Made by a program: the position numbers and the translations under genes. A DNA stretch of 64,000 nt from Loxodes magnus (taxonomy: Eukaryota > Ciliophora > Karyorelictea > Loxodida > Loxodidae): assembly GCA_946699065.1 (NCBI GenBank), contig CAMPDV010000306.1, positions 124,001 through 188,000 on the forward strand, in the 5' to 3' direction. Shown here piece by piece: positions 1 to 12,159 of this stretch. Below the pieces are notes generated by a model. It was not told the origin of the DNA. It saw nothing but the letters and a program-made list of their open reading frames with translations, and ran no database searches. The first letter of the stretch is position 1. Every line of letters starts with the position of its first letter.

Positions 1-976
1 GTTTAAATTATTTGGTGAGGTATATTTAAAACTAACTATCATGTGTATAAAGCTTTTGGTATATTTATTAATTAAAGTGATTATTGATCTGATAAACGAA
101 ATGAATATACTTATAATTTAAGTCTAGTTAAATTAGCCTTACTAACTCAATCTTAGTCTCTTACTTATTAAATAGTTATTCTCTAAAATGAATTATACCT
201 TAATGTACAAAGTTAGACTTAAATCAAGTGAATATTACCAATTACCTTCTATTAAGTTAGTTTTATCAAAGAGCTTTCTAGCTTATATTAAGAAATTATA
301 TATTAGAAATAATTAATAAAAGAATAAAGATTTAGAATTCTACTCCATCCTATAAGCTGTGCTATTGAAGAAAAAAGACATTAAATTCAACTTTTAGCTA
401 TAAAATTAAATGAAATATCCTTCACTTTTTATACTTAAAGAAAAAGAAAAATTAAAACAAATAAAATTAACCTTTGTAAGCTAAAAGCTAAGATGTAGGA
501 ATTAAAATACTATAATTACAATAATATTTTAAATAGTTCATCTAAGTTAAAAAGTGCTAATATTAGCTTAGACTTTTAAAAAGAAAGAATCAATAAATCT
601 AAAACTCAAGCATATCTTATTTCAATCCTAAAGTTATTTATAAATTATTTTAAAATAAAGGGAAACATTTTCTATTTAAGAAATTATATTTATTTAAATC
701 TATTTCATAGAGCTAATTCTTCTTAAAAAAGGGTTATCCAATATAATATTCAACTTTTATCTAAATTTTATTTTTTCTCTTTGTTTAATGTACTATTGCC
801 CATTCTTACCAATAAAGGAAGATAAAGAAATTTTTATACCTAAATATCAGCAAAAATAATTGCAAAATTCCAATTTTAAGTTTTTATTTATTATTTTTCA
901 TATAAATTTAAATTTTCTACCAGCTCATTTATTAAAGAATCAAACTTATTCCAGTTGAAATTATAAATATAAGTAA
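1..976. other. AT-rich stretch, no confident gene
   Basis: No domain, tRNA or repeat is recognised. A plus-strand reading from about 410 to 880 starts with ATG and has a mixed hydrophobic and lysine-rich composition. Without stop codons in this genetic code that is weak evidence, so I leave it uncalled. Confidence 0.3.
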
Positions 977-1288
977 TAAATAAATTTGATTATAGAGTGC
1001 GTAGCGCTCTCATTGGTGCGCAGCTCTTTAAAAAAAAATGTTTCATACTGAAAAGAATGTTTGTTACTGATAAAATTATCAGATACTGGTAGACCTTGTT
1101 CAATACTGATATAATTTTAGAATACTCGTAATCTTTAATACTTGCTGGAGGTCCAAGGACATGGCAGGATTGTGTCTCGTTGCATCACCAAAGCAGAGGA
1201 CGACATGTGTCAATTATGGGTACTTAACTTCCCCAACCTCTGATGAAGATGACCTTGTTATTCACCTTCGAACAACTATGGCGGTTTT
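977..1288 (-). mobile_element. 5S-like SINE, copy 1
   Basis: This is the inverted partner of the element at 10522-11040. Read on the minus strand it begins ACCGCCATAG, carries GAAGGTGAA and GGGGAAGTTAAGTACC, and ends with a GC-rich tail (GAGCTGCGCACC...) followed by an ATTT-rich run. The order GCCATA, GGTGAAC, ATCAGA, GAAGTTAAG matches the 5' half of eukaryotic 5S rRNA, including the region of internal promoter box A. I infer a SINE3-type element (5S-derived head). No protein is encoded. It lacks the internal duplication found in the other copy. Target-site duplications are not clear. Confidence 0.55.
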
Positions 1289-2345
1289 AAAAAAATATAT
1301 ATATATAATAAAATTAAAATAAGCATAATTTATATATATCTAGATCAGTTGGATAAATAATAAGGATTTTCAATAGAAGAATGATTATTAAGAAGCAGAA
1401 TAAATAAAAGAAATAATAATAAATATAATTAGACAGCTTTTAGATATATCATTTAAAAATATATTCATATCAACTAACTATATTGCTAAAGCTACAAATG
1501 ATTTTACTCTATAATTATTTTAATATATACATCATTCTTATACTATTCATTTAAGAGATAAAATTAAATACAATTCAAATAAGTAATTTTTAGAGCTATA
1601 TTTTGTCTTTATTTTAAACTAAATCTTTAGATTGTAATATAATTTGAAATTTTTAGTTTATAGAAACTAGGATTTCACTTTCCTTTAGTAGCACTATAAA
1701 TTTTTAGTAGGGATAAATTTTGGAACTCACCTTACAAAATTCTGATAAATATAAAATAAAATTTATGCAAATAAAGCAAAAAGATTTCTTTTGTAGCTAT
1801 TGATTTATAGTAATTAGTTTGCCTTAGTGATAGCAATTTTATATTCTTAATAATATAAGAGGAAATATTTAATTTCCAAAGTCAAAAGGTTATTAAAGCC
1901 ATTAATTATATACTAAGCTTATATATAACAACTTTTTAATTTCCAAGATAATTTAATTTAATTTATAAGTTTAAAAGATTGTTGTTGATTATATCTGTAT
2001 TAATAGAAAACTTCTAGTAATTAATAACTTATTTAGAGAATTTTAAATATTTTAATTAATTTAAAGTTAGATAAAGCTTAAAGTTATAATAGAATATCCT
2101 TAGGGAATGTTCAATTAAATTTATATAATTTTAGAAATTGTTACAATTATAGTAATTATAATAGCTAAGCATGCTACCTTTTAAGCTTTTATAATTAATC
2201 TACATTTAAATTTAGAAATAACTTTGAAAAATAGTGGATTAGAGTTCCTAAATTGTTAATATAATAACTTGAATATTAATCCTTTTATTATCTTAGTTTG
2301 TTTGTAAGCTTTAATAAAAGAAATAAAATTAATAAATAACCTATA
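1289..2345. other. AT-rich stretch, weak coding signal
   Basis: A plus-strand frame from about 1600 to 2270 reads as a plausible hydrophobic, glutamine-rich polypeptide and meets TGA near 2270. I see no start context, motif or homology, so no gene is called. Confidence 0.25.
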
Positions 2346-3230
2346 AAACTTTAATTTAAAAAGTTAAAAGTTAAAAAGCTTTGTTAAAGCCTTAGTAGTC
2401 AGCCAACTGACCTATTCTATCAGCTTGTCTCTATTAGTTTGTCTTAAATTCCTACTAGGCTTAGTTAGGCGGTGTAGCACTTCATTAATGCACCATCCTT
2501 TAATATTCGGAATAGTTTTGGTCTTTCACTTAACGTTCCTAATTATTTATCCAAGGATTAAGATTCGAATTAAAGAGTTTTTTCTATAAATTTTTCCGCT
2601 TTATGTTGGATATATCCTAAATAGTTTTCTACAAATATCTTATTTATTCTTTCTTTAAATTTCGCTTAGTTAGTAGCAGTATTTTCATTGGTGTTATTTA
2701 TTGCACACGTAGCATTTTATTCTTCTTTTAAACTATTATTCCTGTAGCATTTATTTAATTTAAATTTACTACTTATTTTAAATAAACGTTTACTGTTTAT
2801 TTTAATTTGAGACTTCATTTTCTATTTCCATAGGATCTGATTAATTCTTTTAAAACGAAAATGGCGTTACCTGAATTTATTATTAAATTTAAAGAATTTT
2901 TTGCTCCAGTTTGTCTTCTATTTCTTATGATTATTAATATTGTTTCTCAAGTAAAGACGTTATTAGTTTTTCTAATTTTTCTACTTTATCAGTGAGGTAT
3001 CTATTTTAAACATAAACTCTTTTAATGACTTAGATAATATTTCTATTTGAGTTTGTGTCGGAAGTTTTTTTAATTCTGATTTCCAAGTGGTTAATGTTCA
3101 TCATATCAATCATATTTCTCACTTTCACTCATTGTAATTATTTCGCTTTTTTATTTTTTAGAGAATTTTCCTGTTTAAATGTTTTGTTCAAAGTTCTGTT
3201 ATTTCTTAGAAGCCATTTTATATTATAATA
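2346..3230 (-). mobile_element. ORF1-only retroelement, family B, copy 1
   Basis: Minus-strand element with an ATG at 3220 opening MASKKQQNFEQ..., then a coiled-coil region and a zinc knuckle near 2690 (CYVCNKQHQWKYC, CX2CX3HX4C). The W in the knuckle is TGA. The 3' end runs into repeated TTTTAAC units at 2346-2385. It closely matches 60225-61085 over its whole length and 51100-52190 around the knuckle. No reverse transcriptase is present. The coding region looks broken in one or two places. The element lies immediately after the end of the decayed gene at 3243-4321, which suggests insertion there. Confidence 0.7.
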
Positions 3231-3242
3231 TTAAAATTCAAA

Positions 3243-4321
3243 TTATATTGAAAAGTTTTTAAATCTAGTTTGATAAATTCTGCAGGAACTTTTTTGACTC
3301 GAGCTCAGTCTCTTCTTTCATAAAAGAGTCTTCATTTTGACTATTTTATTACTATTCATCATATATATTGTTGCTTTCTTATTTAAAATCTTATTTATAA
3401 TTTTTCTCTTCATAAGATTCTCTCTGATCATTTTATGCTTATTCAACTTTTCTTTCGCTATCACTAAAATTATTAACTTCATTACTTTTTGATCTAAAAA
3501 TTATCTATCATATTAGAAAAAGTGTTCTTATTGTGCATTGTTAATATCTATTTTTTAAATTGATTCATTTTTGGGCAATAATCTCTTCTTAAGAACTATT
3601 AGTGCTTATTTAACCTGATTGAATATCATTTGAGTTATTATTCTCTTCCTAAATCTTGTTTGAACTATTTTTCTCTTATTAAGCTTCATTTATGTCACTG
3701 TCATATTGTTAAATATCCTATTCTAATTATTATCTGAAAGGTATTCTTAAACAAATACATTTTCTTCAATTGATTCTTTCTTATTGGTTGCGATATGGTT
3801 TACATTTACTTCATTTTGAACCTCAAATAGCATTTATGTTAGATTGCAGCCTTAGAATTAGCAATCCAATATTTAAATATATATTTACTCTTTTTTCACT
3901 GCTAGAATTTTGATATTCTAAACTAGAGCTCAAATTATTTATATTAGTTTATTAGATGTTTATAGCTTCAATTTATTCTAATCCTTCTTAAACTATATTC
4001 TAAGTACATAGTTGCCTATCTCTTTATTATTTGTTATGCTTATTATTTTCTTCATTATTATTTAAGGAAGTAGGCTACTATTATGTATTTTGTTATTTCG
4101 TGTTTTTTATCTCTCTTCAATAATTCTTACAATATTTTAGTTCTGTTTTTCTATAATTTACTAGTTTTTTTATTCTCTTAGCTAAATTATTTTCCATGGA
4201 TTCTGTTTCTCCTAAATCATTCGTAGATTTTGTTCTTTATTCTTTCTATCTCTTTATTTTAATAAGCATGGCCTATTTGGCTTTTGACTAAGAATAGCAG
4301 TACTAATAAATAGCACTTCAT
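3243..4321 (-). pseudogene. decayed copy of the secreted-protein gene at 40100
   Basis: Homologous along its whole length to 40100-41146 but on the opposite strand. It keeps the start MKCYL.VLLFLV and short matching stretches such as EVNVNH.ATNK, and its 3' end matches the other copy through the stop and into the following AT-rich DNA. Several frame changes break the reading, and the acidic repeat region no longer reads in one frame. Homology also extends upstream of the ATG to about 4415. The duplication was therefore segmental and inverted. No splice sites explain all the frame changes, so I call it a pseudogene. Confidence 0.7.
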
Positions 4322-5500
4322 TTATAATTACGATAAATATGCTAGATTACAAACCTTTTATTTTATAATTATTTATTAATTTCATTTTGTTCCACTTCGT
4401 TAAATAGTCTAATAAAGGATTATCATAATAACAGTGACAAAATACTTACCTAAAATAGCACTGTTATTGGATATAATTTCCATAAGTTAATCAAATTAGG
4501 AACTTTTTCTTAAATTAATTGCTAATGCTTCTAAATCTTTATCTCTTATTGATCAAACTTAAAGAAAAAGTTAAAACATTAAGAAATTTCAAAAGGAGAT
4601 AAAGATTATTTAAGTAGCTCTAATTTTTAAGAATTTAGGTATTGGATAAACCAAGAATGAAATCCTTCATAATTTAGTTCAGTTATATATTTTATTCATA
4701 TTCGATTATTTGCATATCTAAAACATGCAAAGGATTTTCATTCAAAAAACTAAAGATATGAAACGAAAAAAGAAATGAAGATAACTTAAAAAATAACTCT
4801 TAATTATACTAATAATAGGAAAATATTTTACTCTTTTCTTGCTGGTTTGTAGATAGAGTATTTATCATACTTTTTCATAATAGAAAGTTCACTTAAAATA
4901 GATTTTGGCAAAAGGTGTAGAAATAAGTTTCGATAATAAGAACTTAATGATTATATTTAATTTCTTTAGCTTAATAATTAATTTTAATTTTTGTATTTTA
5001 CTAATTTTAGATTTCGATTCTAAAAAGTTCTAAGATTTATAGTAAATCTAAATTATTCACATATTCTGAAGACTTTTAAGTTCGTAATTATTACTTTAGT
5101 AGAAAAGTTTAAAAATCAGGCAGGATTGGTAATAATCTTTAAAAATTGATAAATAGATTCCTGAAGATGCATTTCCTAATTTCAAGTAACACAAATATAT
5201 AACTTTATTTATAAAAGTGGCTAGTAAGGAAATAGCAAGTTTTCAAATTAAAAACTTCTAGATAAACATTAAATCAGAAGAAATTTAAACAGAAAGGTAA
5301 ATTAAATGAGTTTAATTCAAAACTAGAAGTTATATTAAATGAAGCTACTTTAAGAGTAGAATCAATTATAATATTTAATGAAATAATTAAGAAATTAAAT
5401 TATATACGATACCATGGAATAATAGTTATTAAACTCCAACAGACATTAATAATTAATTTCAAAGAATAAACTTCATTCTATAATATCAGATCTATTATAA
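4322..5500. other. AT-rich interval upstream of the vWA locus
   Basis: The first 100 bases are the duplicated upstream flank of the pseudogene. Beyond that I see no tRNA, repeat or domain. The part after about 5300 may hold the N-terminal exons of the vWA gene (a reading near 5540 contains NCFFKYKKC), but this is not secure. Confidence 0.3.
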
Positions 5501-5539
5501 AATAAAGATATAATCACTTAACCTAGAAGTGCTTATTAT

Positions 5540-7060
5540 TCGGAATTAAGCTAATAATCTCAAATAGATAATTAAAATTGCTTCTTTAAGTATAAGAAAT
5601 GTCCTAGAACTCTTAATAAAACTAGTAAAATTAATAAAAACTAAGATAAAATGATATGAATTCGTGAATCCTTAAAGTATTAAAATTTTAAAAGATTTAG
5701 GGTAAAATTGAAAGAAATTACTTTTGAATAAAAAACTGTATTAGAAGAGTAAATCAGATCTGAGTGAATCGAGGACAAATGTATATTATAGTTGTTGTAG
5801 ATACTTCAACTTCGATTTGCTATCTTTAAGAAGAAGTGAAATAAAACTAAAATAGTTATAAATACTTAATGATAAATAATCCTAATTAAAAGCTGGTTTA
5901 GTACTTTTCGAAGATGACTTTTGAGACTTGGAGATAACCGCCTTGATGCGTTCTAGTTTTTAGTTGAAATTAACTAAGAACAAAAAGTAAATTGTTCCCA
6001 AATAATTTGAGGGAATACGTCTCATTTCCAATCTAAGAAAATGGATATTTTCTTCTTGAAAAGATAGACTAAAATAAAGTAGGAGCCCTTTCTACCTTAG
6101 ATCCTTCTATTTTTTTAGCTATTTATAGAGGCTAGTGAAGGAAGTCATAGATCAAAAAAATAATTCTAGAAACTGATAGCTTGCCAAGCGAATGCTTAAA
6201 GATCTAGAGTTTTATAAATAATTTTCATAAATAACCAAGTAAAAATATGTTGATATATCAATTCTTGGCTTAGGAAATGCCAATTGTGATTTAGAAAATT
6301 TAAGAGTACTAACAGAAAAAGTTTAGAATAAGAATAAATAGGATAAATAAAACAAATTAAATCAAAAGTTTTACAGAAAACGTTGAATAAACATTGGAAA
6401 ACTAAATGTGAGCTGAAATTGCTAAAGTATATTTAAATTTAACTTAAACATTTCCATTCACATCTTGCCAAAAAATTTAAAAGAGCTGATAGTTGGATGC
6501 TGCTTACAAAGGATCATTGATAGCATAGGAATTTAATTATTAATATCAATTAGATATTTAAAAAATTAATGGAAAATATATTAAAGTCTGGGTAAGGAAG
6601 AAAAGGAAGTAAAGAATAAAAGAGAGAGGTATTTCAAGTATAGTTTGAATAAGTTAATATTTAAACATATATTTAGTAGTAAAGAATCTTGTTGAAAAAG
6701 TACCATTCAAGGAAGAAGAAGTTAAAGGGAACTGTGATGCATTGAAGATATATGCTATAAATAAATTATCTGAGCTAGTATGGAAGGGATAAATTTAATA
6801 AGTTGAATTGGAAATATAACAAGGAATATATCTTATGTAAAGCTAAAGTAAAGAAGAGAGACAGAAAAAATTAATGAAGCAGCTAGAAACTTAAGTGATT
6901 TAATTATAAAAAATCGCATAGCAAGCAATAAAGTTAAAGTACTAGTGGCAGTTAAAAAATTAAATCAATAAATAAAAGGAATAAACATCCCATTTAAATT
7001 CAGTTGTAAGACAAATTCACTCAGAACCAAATGAAAAACAACTACCTGATACAGAATGAC
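5540..7060 (+). CDS. von Willebrand A-domain protein, frames interrupted
   Basis: Blocks of a vWA domain appear in order. YIIVVVDTSTSI near 5780 looks like the first beta strand with a MIDAS-type DxSxS. GDNRLDAFQF near 5930 matches the second strand. VGALSTLDPSIFLAI near 6090 resembles the MIDAS threonine loop. VDISILGLGNANCD near 6250 fits the late beta strand. A helical, charged C-terminal region follows (KVPFKEEEVKGNCDALKIY near 6700). These blocks lie in three different frames. Short introns of the type seen elsewhere, assembly indels in A-runs, or decay could each explain that; I could not fit introns to all junctions. It is convergent with the minus-strand gene ending near 7090. Confidence 0.5.
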
Positions 7061-7089
7061 AAATTGAAGGATTTTATTTTTAAATTTAG

Positions 7090-7720
7090 AATTGAAAGTT
7101 TGATTTTAACTTTTATTATTTATATGCCTAAATTTAATCTTCAGTTAATTAAATGCATAAAGCATTAAGTTTAAACTAAGATCTAATATCTGATTATTTA
7201 GATTATATTTATTTGCAAAACTTTATCCTTTGATTTAGATAAACTAGTAGAGAAATTGTTTTAGTGGAATGCGATTTAAATTATTTATAAATTGAAGATT
7301 AAAATAATTTTAATAGATTCTAATTATTTCTTTGTCTTATCTTAGAAGAATCAGATTTTTTTCTTTTATTTTAAGATAATTTTAGTGTTTTCTAAATCTT
7401 CCTCTTTAAATATTCTGACTTTAATATTATTTCATTATTTAATTATTCTATTGGAGTGTAATTCTCACGTTTTCGGTAAATTTAAAATTCCATATCTTAA
7501 AATTGTTGAACTCAAGGACTAAGTTTAATTAATTCCCGAATAGTAGCAAGTAATTGTATATTATTGAAGCGCATATCACAAGTAAATTAGAACTTGATTG
7601 CCTTAAAATTTCCTCCACTAGAAAGTTCGCGATATTTTCTCCGTCAATTTACTCTATTGAATCTCTTCTCAAAATTAATATTACTATTATTAAATATACT
7701 AGCTTAGTGAGCATTTTCAT
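7090..7720 (-). CDS. putative secreted protein
   Basis: A minus-strand reading starts at ATG 7720 with MKMLTKLVYLIIVILIL, a short basic plus hydrophobic signal-like segment, followed by ENIANFLVEEILRQ and SNLLVICASI. The opening resembles the ligand-binding domain start of the receptor at 15038-18993, but the match is too weak to claim homology. No TGA occurs before the antisense end of the vWA locus, so the 3' end is approximate. Confidence 0.4.
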
Positions 7721-7896
7721 TATAAACCATAAAAGCTTAATAGGTATAAGTATAATTAAAGGTAGGTTATTTAACTTTGTGAGAAATTAATGTTTAAATT
7801 TGGATTTTGTTTATTAGACACTCTTTAATAAGGTAATTTAAGAATAAACCATAAATAATTAGGCTTGCCAGTTATAAAAGGATAATTCATAAACTG

Positions 7897-8970
7897 ATGA
7901 AAACTAGATTGGTATATGACTAGGAATATCTTGCTTATAGGGATTTAATGATAATATTTGGTTTGATTAATATACATTTGATTAAATAGGAGTATTTATT
8001 GGTGATATTTGATAGAATTGATATTAATGTAGTTATGTATAATCATAAGAATGTTTAACTTTTGAATAGTGGTGAGGTGGTTTGTAAGTATATAAATGAG
8101 CATTATCATATATTATTAAATTTAATAATAATATCTCTTATATTTCTTTTATATAATAGAATGGATTTACTTGTATAAGGTAATAACTAAAAAGTATCTC
8201 AGAATAGATAGGTAAAGTATCTAACTTAAATAAAGGGTAATTTCTAAAATAATGATTTAACTAGCCCTAAACTTTTAATCTATTACGATTATATAAAGTT
8301 TATATTATTTGATTTGTTATTAATCAAAAGGCTATTGTAAATTATTTCTAAAAAGAGCATATCTATATTAAACATTATGCTTGCTAAAGCTGCTATTAAG
8401 AAATTAAAAAATGTATCCAAGTATTTTAATGGTAGATTTATTTATAGAATAACACATATAATTAATATTTGGGTATTATTAAAGCTTAGTCAAGCTTTAG
8501 ATATAGATCTAAATATTTTAATTTTGAAATAAAAGATATTAATAATCTTTAAATTAACCTAATATTTTTAATAACATTTAATTCAAAAAGAGTTATAAGC
8601 TTAGTTCAAAGATAATTTTATACTTAATATTCAAATAAGCAAGACAACAAGATAATAGGCTTTTATTGTATTTATTTATTATTATTTCTTTTTCCAGAAA
8701 AATTTTCAATTAATAAATTTGATAAAATAACAAACAAAAAAAGCAAAAATTTATTCTTATTTTAGAAAAATAACTATATTAGTAAAAATTTAAAGGTATT
8801 TTAAGAGTTTATTATTGAATATAAAAATATATAAAAAGTATTAATTAAAAAATAAACAAATGAGATAATTAATGTAAATTGGTATTTTCTAACTATTTAT
8901 TTTAAATTTAAAGCTAAATATTAAGATATATAAAAGATCAAATCATTAAAAAATTTTCTAATCTCACTGA
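7897..8970 (+). CDS. hypothetical protein, 357 aa
   Basis: ATG at 7897 opens a frame with no TGA until 8968-8970, a long TGA-free run for such AT-rich DNA. The protein starts MKTRLVYDQEYLAYRDL. It has hydrophobic stretches (LLNLIIISLIFLLY, residues about 80-95) and a lysine/glutamine-rich C-terminus, so it may be membrane-associated. No family is recognised. Its stop lies 2 bases beyond the stop of the convergent Kelch gene. Confidence 0.45.
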
Positions 8971-9905
8971 ATCAGATTCCATTTTTCAGTACTCAGATCA
9001 TAACTATGTAGCATATTATCAAGATTGAATTAAAAAACCTAATTTTTGCTTAGAACTGGTTGACTATTATCGCATTGGGTACTCAAATTTATTGGATATG
9101 GTTCACCTTTTATTTTGATAGATTAAAAATCAAATAGTAAGGTATCTAATTATTTTTAGTTTGCATATATTAGAAAAGCCTTTATTTGAGGAATAAATAT
9201 TGCTGAGAACAATCCACCTTTAAATAGATTAAAATTATTTATTTTCCATTCATTGCTAATTATATCGTATACTTAAATTTCCTTACAATAATTTTATTAC
9301 TAATTAAATCCACCAAATACATATATCTATTTATTATGTTAGTCACATCCAAAAAAATTAACTGGAATTTAGATAGTTTAAATTCTGCTAAAATTATTTT
9401 TGCTTATATTGAATACTTCACATTCTGCCACATGCATTCATTAATCGTTATCAATAGAATTAGACCCTGAAATGATATAAATTAGATTCCTATTATTAAA
9501 ATTGGTTTTATGAGTACTTCTTTCAAATTACATTTAATAATTTTCCGTTTTATTTGGTGAATATATAGTAAATCTACAGCTCTAAAATCCTCCAGATATA
9601 AGCAGTGTCTCATTTTTAATCTATTCTATGAAAGTATCGCTTTCATAAGTTTTTTCAATGTTAATTTCTTGTTAATAAAATTATTTATTCTATAATGAAT
9701 AAGTCTTCTTAAGATTTTAAGATCATAAAATAGTTTCTATTTATTTGAAATATCTCAATGGGATTAAGTTAGAAATTATTTCATATTTGGTGACACCTAT
9801 TCCGAATTTAGCTAAAATTTATTCTCTTCTTAACTAATTTTTGTTTCTTAATATCTTTCTTAAAAATATAATCTTTATTATACTGTTTTCGTTTTGAGAT
9901 TCCAT
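8964..9905 (-). CDS. Kelch-repeat protein, 313 aa
   Basis: An intronless frame from ATG 9905 to TGA 8964 is exactly 314 codons. The C-terminal two thirds carries Kelch-like blades: LLISGGF, IYIISGSNSIDND, IYVFGGFNQQQNYCKEIQVYDI, and the last blade HSYDLSTEKWNLIQ. The pattern is a hydrophobic strand with G-G, then a tyrosine and a tryptophan about 6 residues later. Kelch propellers bind proteins; no partner domain is visible. The first 90 residues (MESQNENSIIKIIF...) are unassigned. Two tryptophans are written TGA. The protein is short for a full propeller, with perhaps four recognisable blades. Confidence 0.7.
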
Positions 9906-10255
9906 TTAATAAATTTCTATGAAATAGAAAGATTTTCTTAATATGATTCTCAAACTTTTAATTTAATAAAAAGTTATTAGTTTTATTATTTCTTCATATA
10001 CTATTAAGTTTATAGACAATAGCTATTCTAATATCTATACTTTTAATATTAATACATTGAGATCTTTATATATACAAAGCTGCTTTATAGTAATAGTTAA
10101 TTATCTCTATTAGTAGTAGATGAATTTTAACTTTATTATGATTTAAATATTTACGCTTTCATAACTGAATTTGAATTTGATTGCTTAATATAAGAAAATT
10201 ATTAGTTTTAAATGATAATTATGCTTTTAATAGTTTGTATGACTCATTAAGTATG

Positions 10256-10328
10256 GCCGAAATAGCTCAGTTGGGAGAGCGTTAGACTGAAGATCTAAAG
10301 GTCCCCGGTTCAATCCCGGGTTTCGGCA
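10256..10328 (+). tRNA. tRNA-Phe (GAA)
   Basis: A complete 73-nt cloverleaf. The acceptor stem GCCGAAA pairs with TTTCGGC, with discriminator A. The D arm is AGCTCAGTTGGGAGAGC. The anticodon loop is CTGAAGA, giving GAA. The T arm is CCGGTTCAATCCCGG. No intron is present, and a T-rich stretch follows. It lies about 190 bp before the SINE at 10522. Confidence 0.95.
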
Positions 10329-10521
10329 TTTTAATAATTTTAATTTTAAAGTATTAAAAGTATAAATTTATAACTAGACTGATAAACTTATTATTAATTA
10401 TATTTAAATAAATCAGATAAGATAAACTTACAAAATTTAGTTAGAAAATAATAAAAATAAATATATCTAAATGATGTATATCTTATATAACTATAAATAA
10501 ATTATTATATATATATTTTTT

Positions 10522-11040
10522 AAAACCGCCATAGTTGTTCGAAGGTGAACAGCAAGGTCATCTTCATCAGAGGTTGGGGAAGTTAAGTACCCATAATCGA
10601 CTTTATGTCTTCCTCTGCTTTGGTTTGGCCTCGAGACATAAGATTCTTAGACCTTCGGCACTGGCTTAATTTGGACTTAATTCTGGAACTAAAATGAAAT
10701 AATATTGCGAGCTTCATCAGAGGTGGGGAATTTAAGTATCCATAATTGACACATGTCGTCCTCTGCTTTGGTGATGCAATGAGACACAATCCTGCCATGT
10801 CCTTGGACCTCCAGCAAGTATTAAAGATTACGAGTATTCTTAAATTATATCAGTATTGAACATTTTTATCAGTACTGAATAATTATACCAGTATTGAACA
10901 AGATTTATCAGTATCTGATAATTTTATCAGTAACAAACATTCTTTTCAGTATGAAACATTTTTTTAAAGAGCTGCGCACCAACGAGAGTGCTACGTCCTC
11001 TATAATCAAATTTATTTATTTATTTATAAATAAATAAAAT
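10522..11040 (+). mobile_element. 5S-like SINE, copy 2, with internal duplication
   Basis: Same element as 977-1288, in the opposite orientation. The head (ACCGCCATAGTTGTTCGAAG, then GGTGAACAGC and GGGGAAGTTAAGTACCC) matches the order of conserved 5S rRNA motifs. A segment containing CTTCATCAGAGG...TCCTCTGCTTTGGT is present twice (about 10560-10625 and 10692-10775). Next come several TATCAGTA(C)TGAA-like units, then the GC-rich 3' tail (GAGCTGCGCACCAACGAGAG) and an ATTT run. The tail is also found at 25771. No ORF under the local code is convincing. Confidence 0.6.
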
Positions 11041-11346
11041 AGATAATCACAAAGATCCTTTATAAGTTTTATAATAATATACATTTATATAGAATTTAAC
11101 TAGAAAGTATAGTTACTAAATTTAATCCTTCTCTTATAATTTTTCTAATATTTATTAAAACTTTTTCTTTTTCTTATTCATAGTCTAAGTTTAAAAATGA
11201 AATAGGATATTCAAGTTTTAAATTAAAGCCTTTTTAATTTTTTGGTTTAATGTTATAATTTATACCCCTTTAAACATAAATTAAGTTATTTTATTTTATT
11301 TTAAAGTGCTTTAATTTATTTTTAATTTTTTGATAAAAGATTAAGT
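11041..11346. other. AT-rich spacer
   Basis: Mostly T- and A-rich sequence between the SINE tail and the end of the minus-strand gene at 11347. No feature is seen. Confidence 0.4.
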
Positions 11347-11913
11347 TCATTTTTAACCTCCTAATATTTTTACAAATAGCGTATGATTTAATTTCTTACT
11401 ATAGCTATAAAACAGTTAGTTTTTAATTTCCTCTAGCTCCTTTAATTATTTATCTTTAATATTAGATCCCTTTCTTGATTAAATTAATAGTTTAATATCT
11501 TTATTTAATTGTTTAGTGTTGTTTATAAAGTTCATCCAATAATAGTAATTACAACTGCTAAAATAATTTAGTGGAATTCTTTTGTATGAAGGTTAAATTA
11601 AGATATTCGGTGTCAGACGTTTTACTTTTAAATTTCTAGAACTAAGCTTAATTGCATTATAGCATTTATTTAGCTTTTTATCTACTGAAATTGTATATTT
11701 GACTAAATTAAATTCCAACTATCTCAGCTATTTTTGAATATATCTTATTTTTCCTTCTTTCATATTAGTATATTAAATAAAAAGCTATGAGCAACATCTA
11801 ATAAAAATGTATGACTTAATTCATTCTAAAAGGGAAAACATTGCACTTTAAAATAAAAAATGGTACAATGCTTTAAATTCCCCAATATTAGTCTTATTCC
11901 TTAAATAAATCAT
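11347..11913 (-). CDS. hypothetical protein, 188 aa
   Basis: A single minus-strand frame from ATG 11913 to TGA 11347 is exactly 189 codons with no intron. It opens MIYLRNKTNIGEFKALYHFL and ends with a helical stretch (KDKQLKELEEIKNQLFYSY). Three in-frame TAA/TAG per 20 codons are typical of the local use of glutamine codons. No known domain is seen. TAATAA precedes the ATG. Confidence 0.55.
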
Positions 11914-12159
11914 TTATTACTACCTTCAAATAACTCTTTTTCTTATTTGAAGGGATTCGGTAAGTTATTTTTCTGCTTTATAAGTGATAAGAATTTGAAT
12001 GTTATTAAATTTAATAATTCCAAGTAAATAAGATGCTTATTATAATAGTTAGTTATACAAAACAACTTTTTATTTTTATATAGTTGATTATTTTATAATG
12101 CCAAAATTAGAATACTGCTCGGAATTAATCCCATATAGTATTTAATTAGGAATAACAAA

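Noticed and set aside
977-11040. A 10-kb DNA transposon with terminal inverted repeats
   Set aside because: The two inverted copies differ internally (one has a duplication), each has its own head and ATTT tail, and ordinary genes and a tRNA lie between. Two independent SINE insertions fit better.
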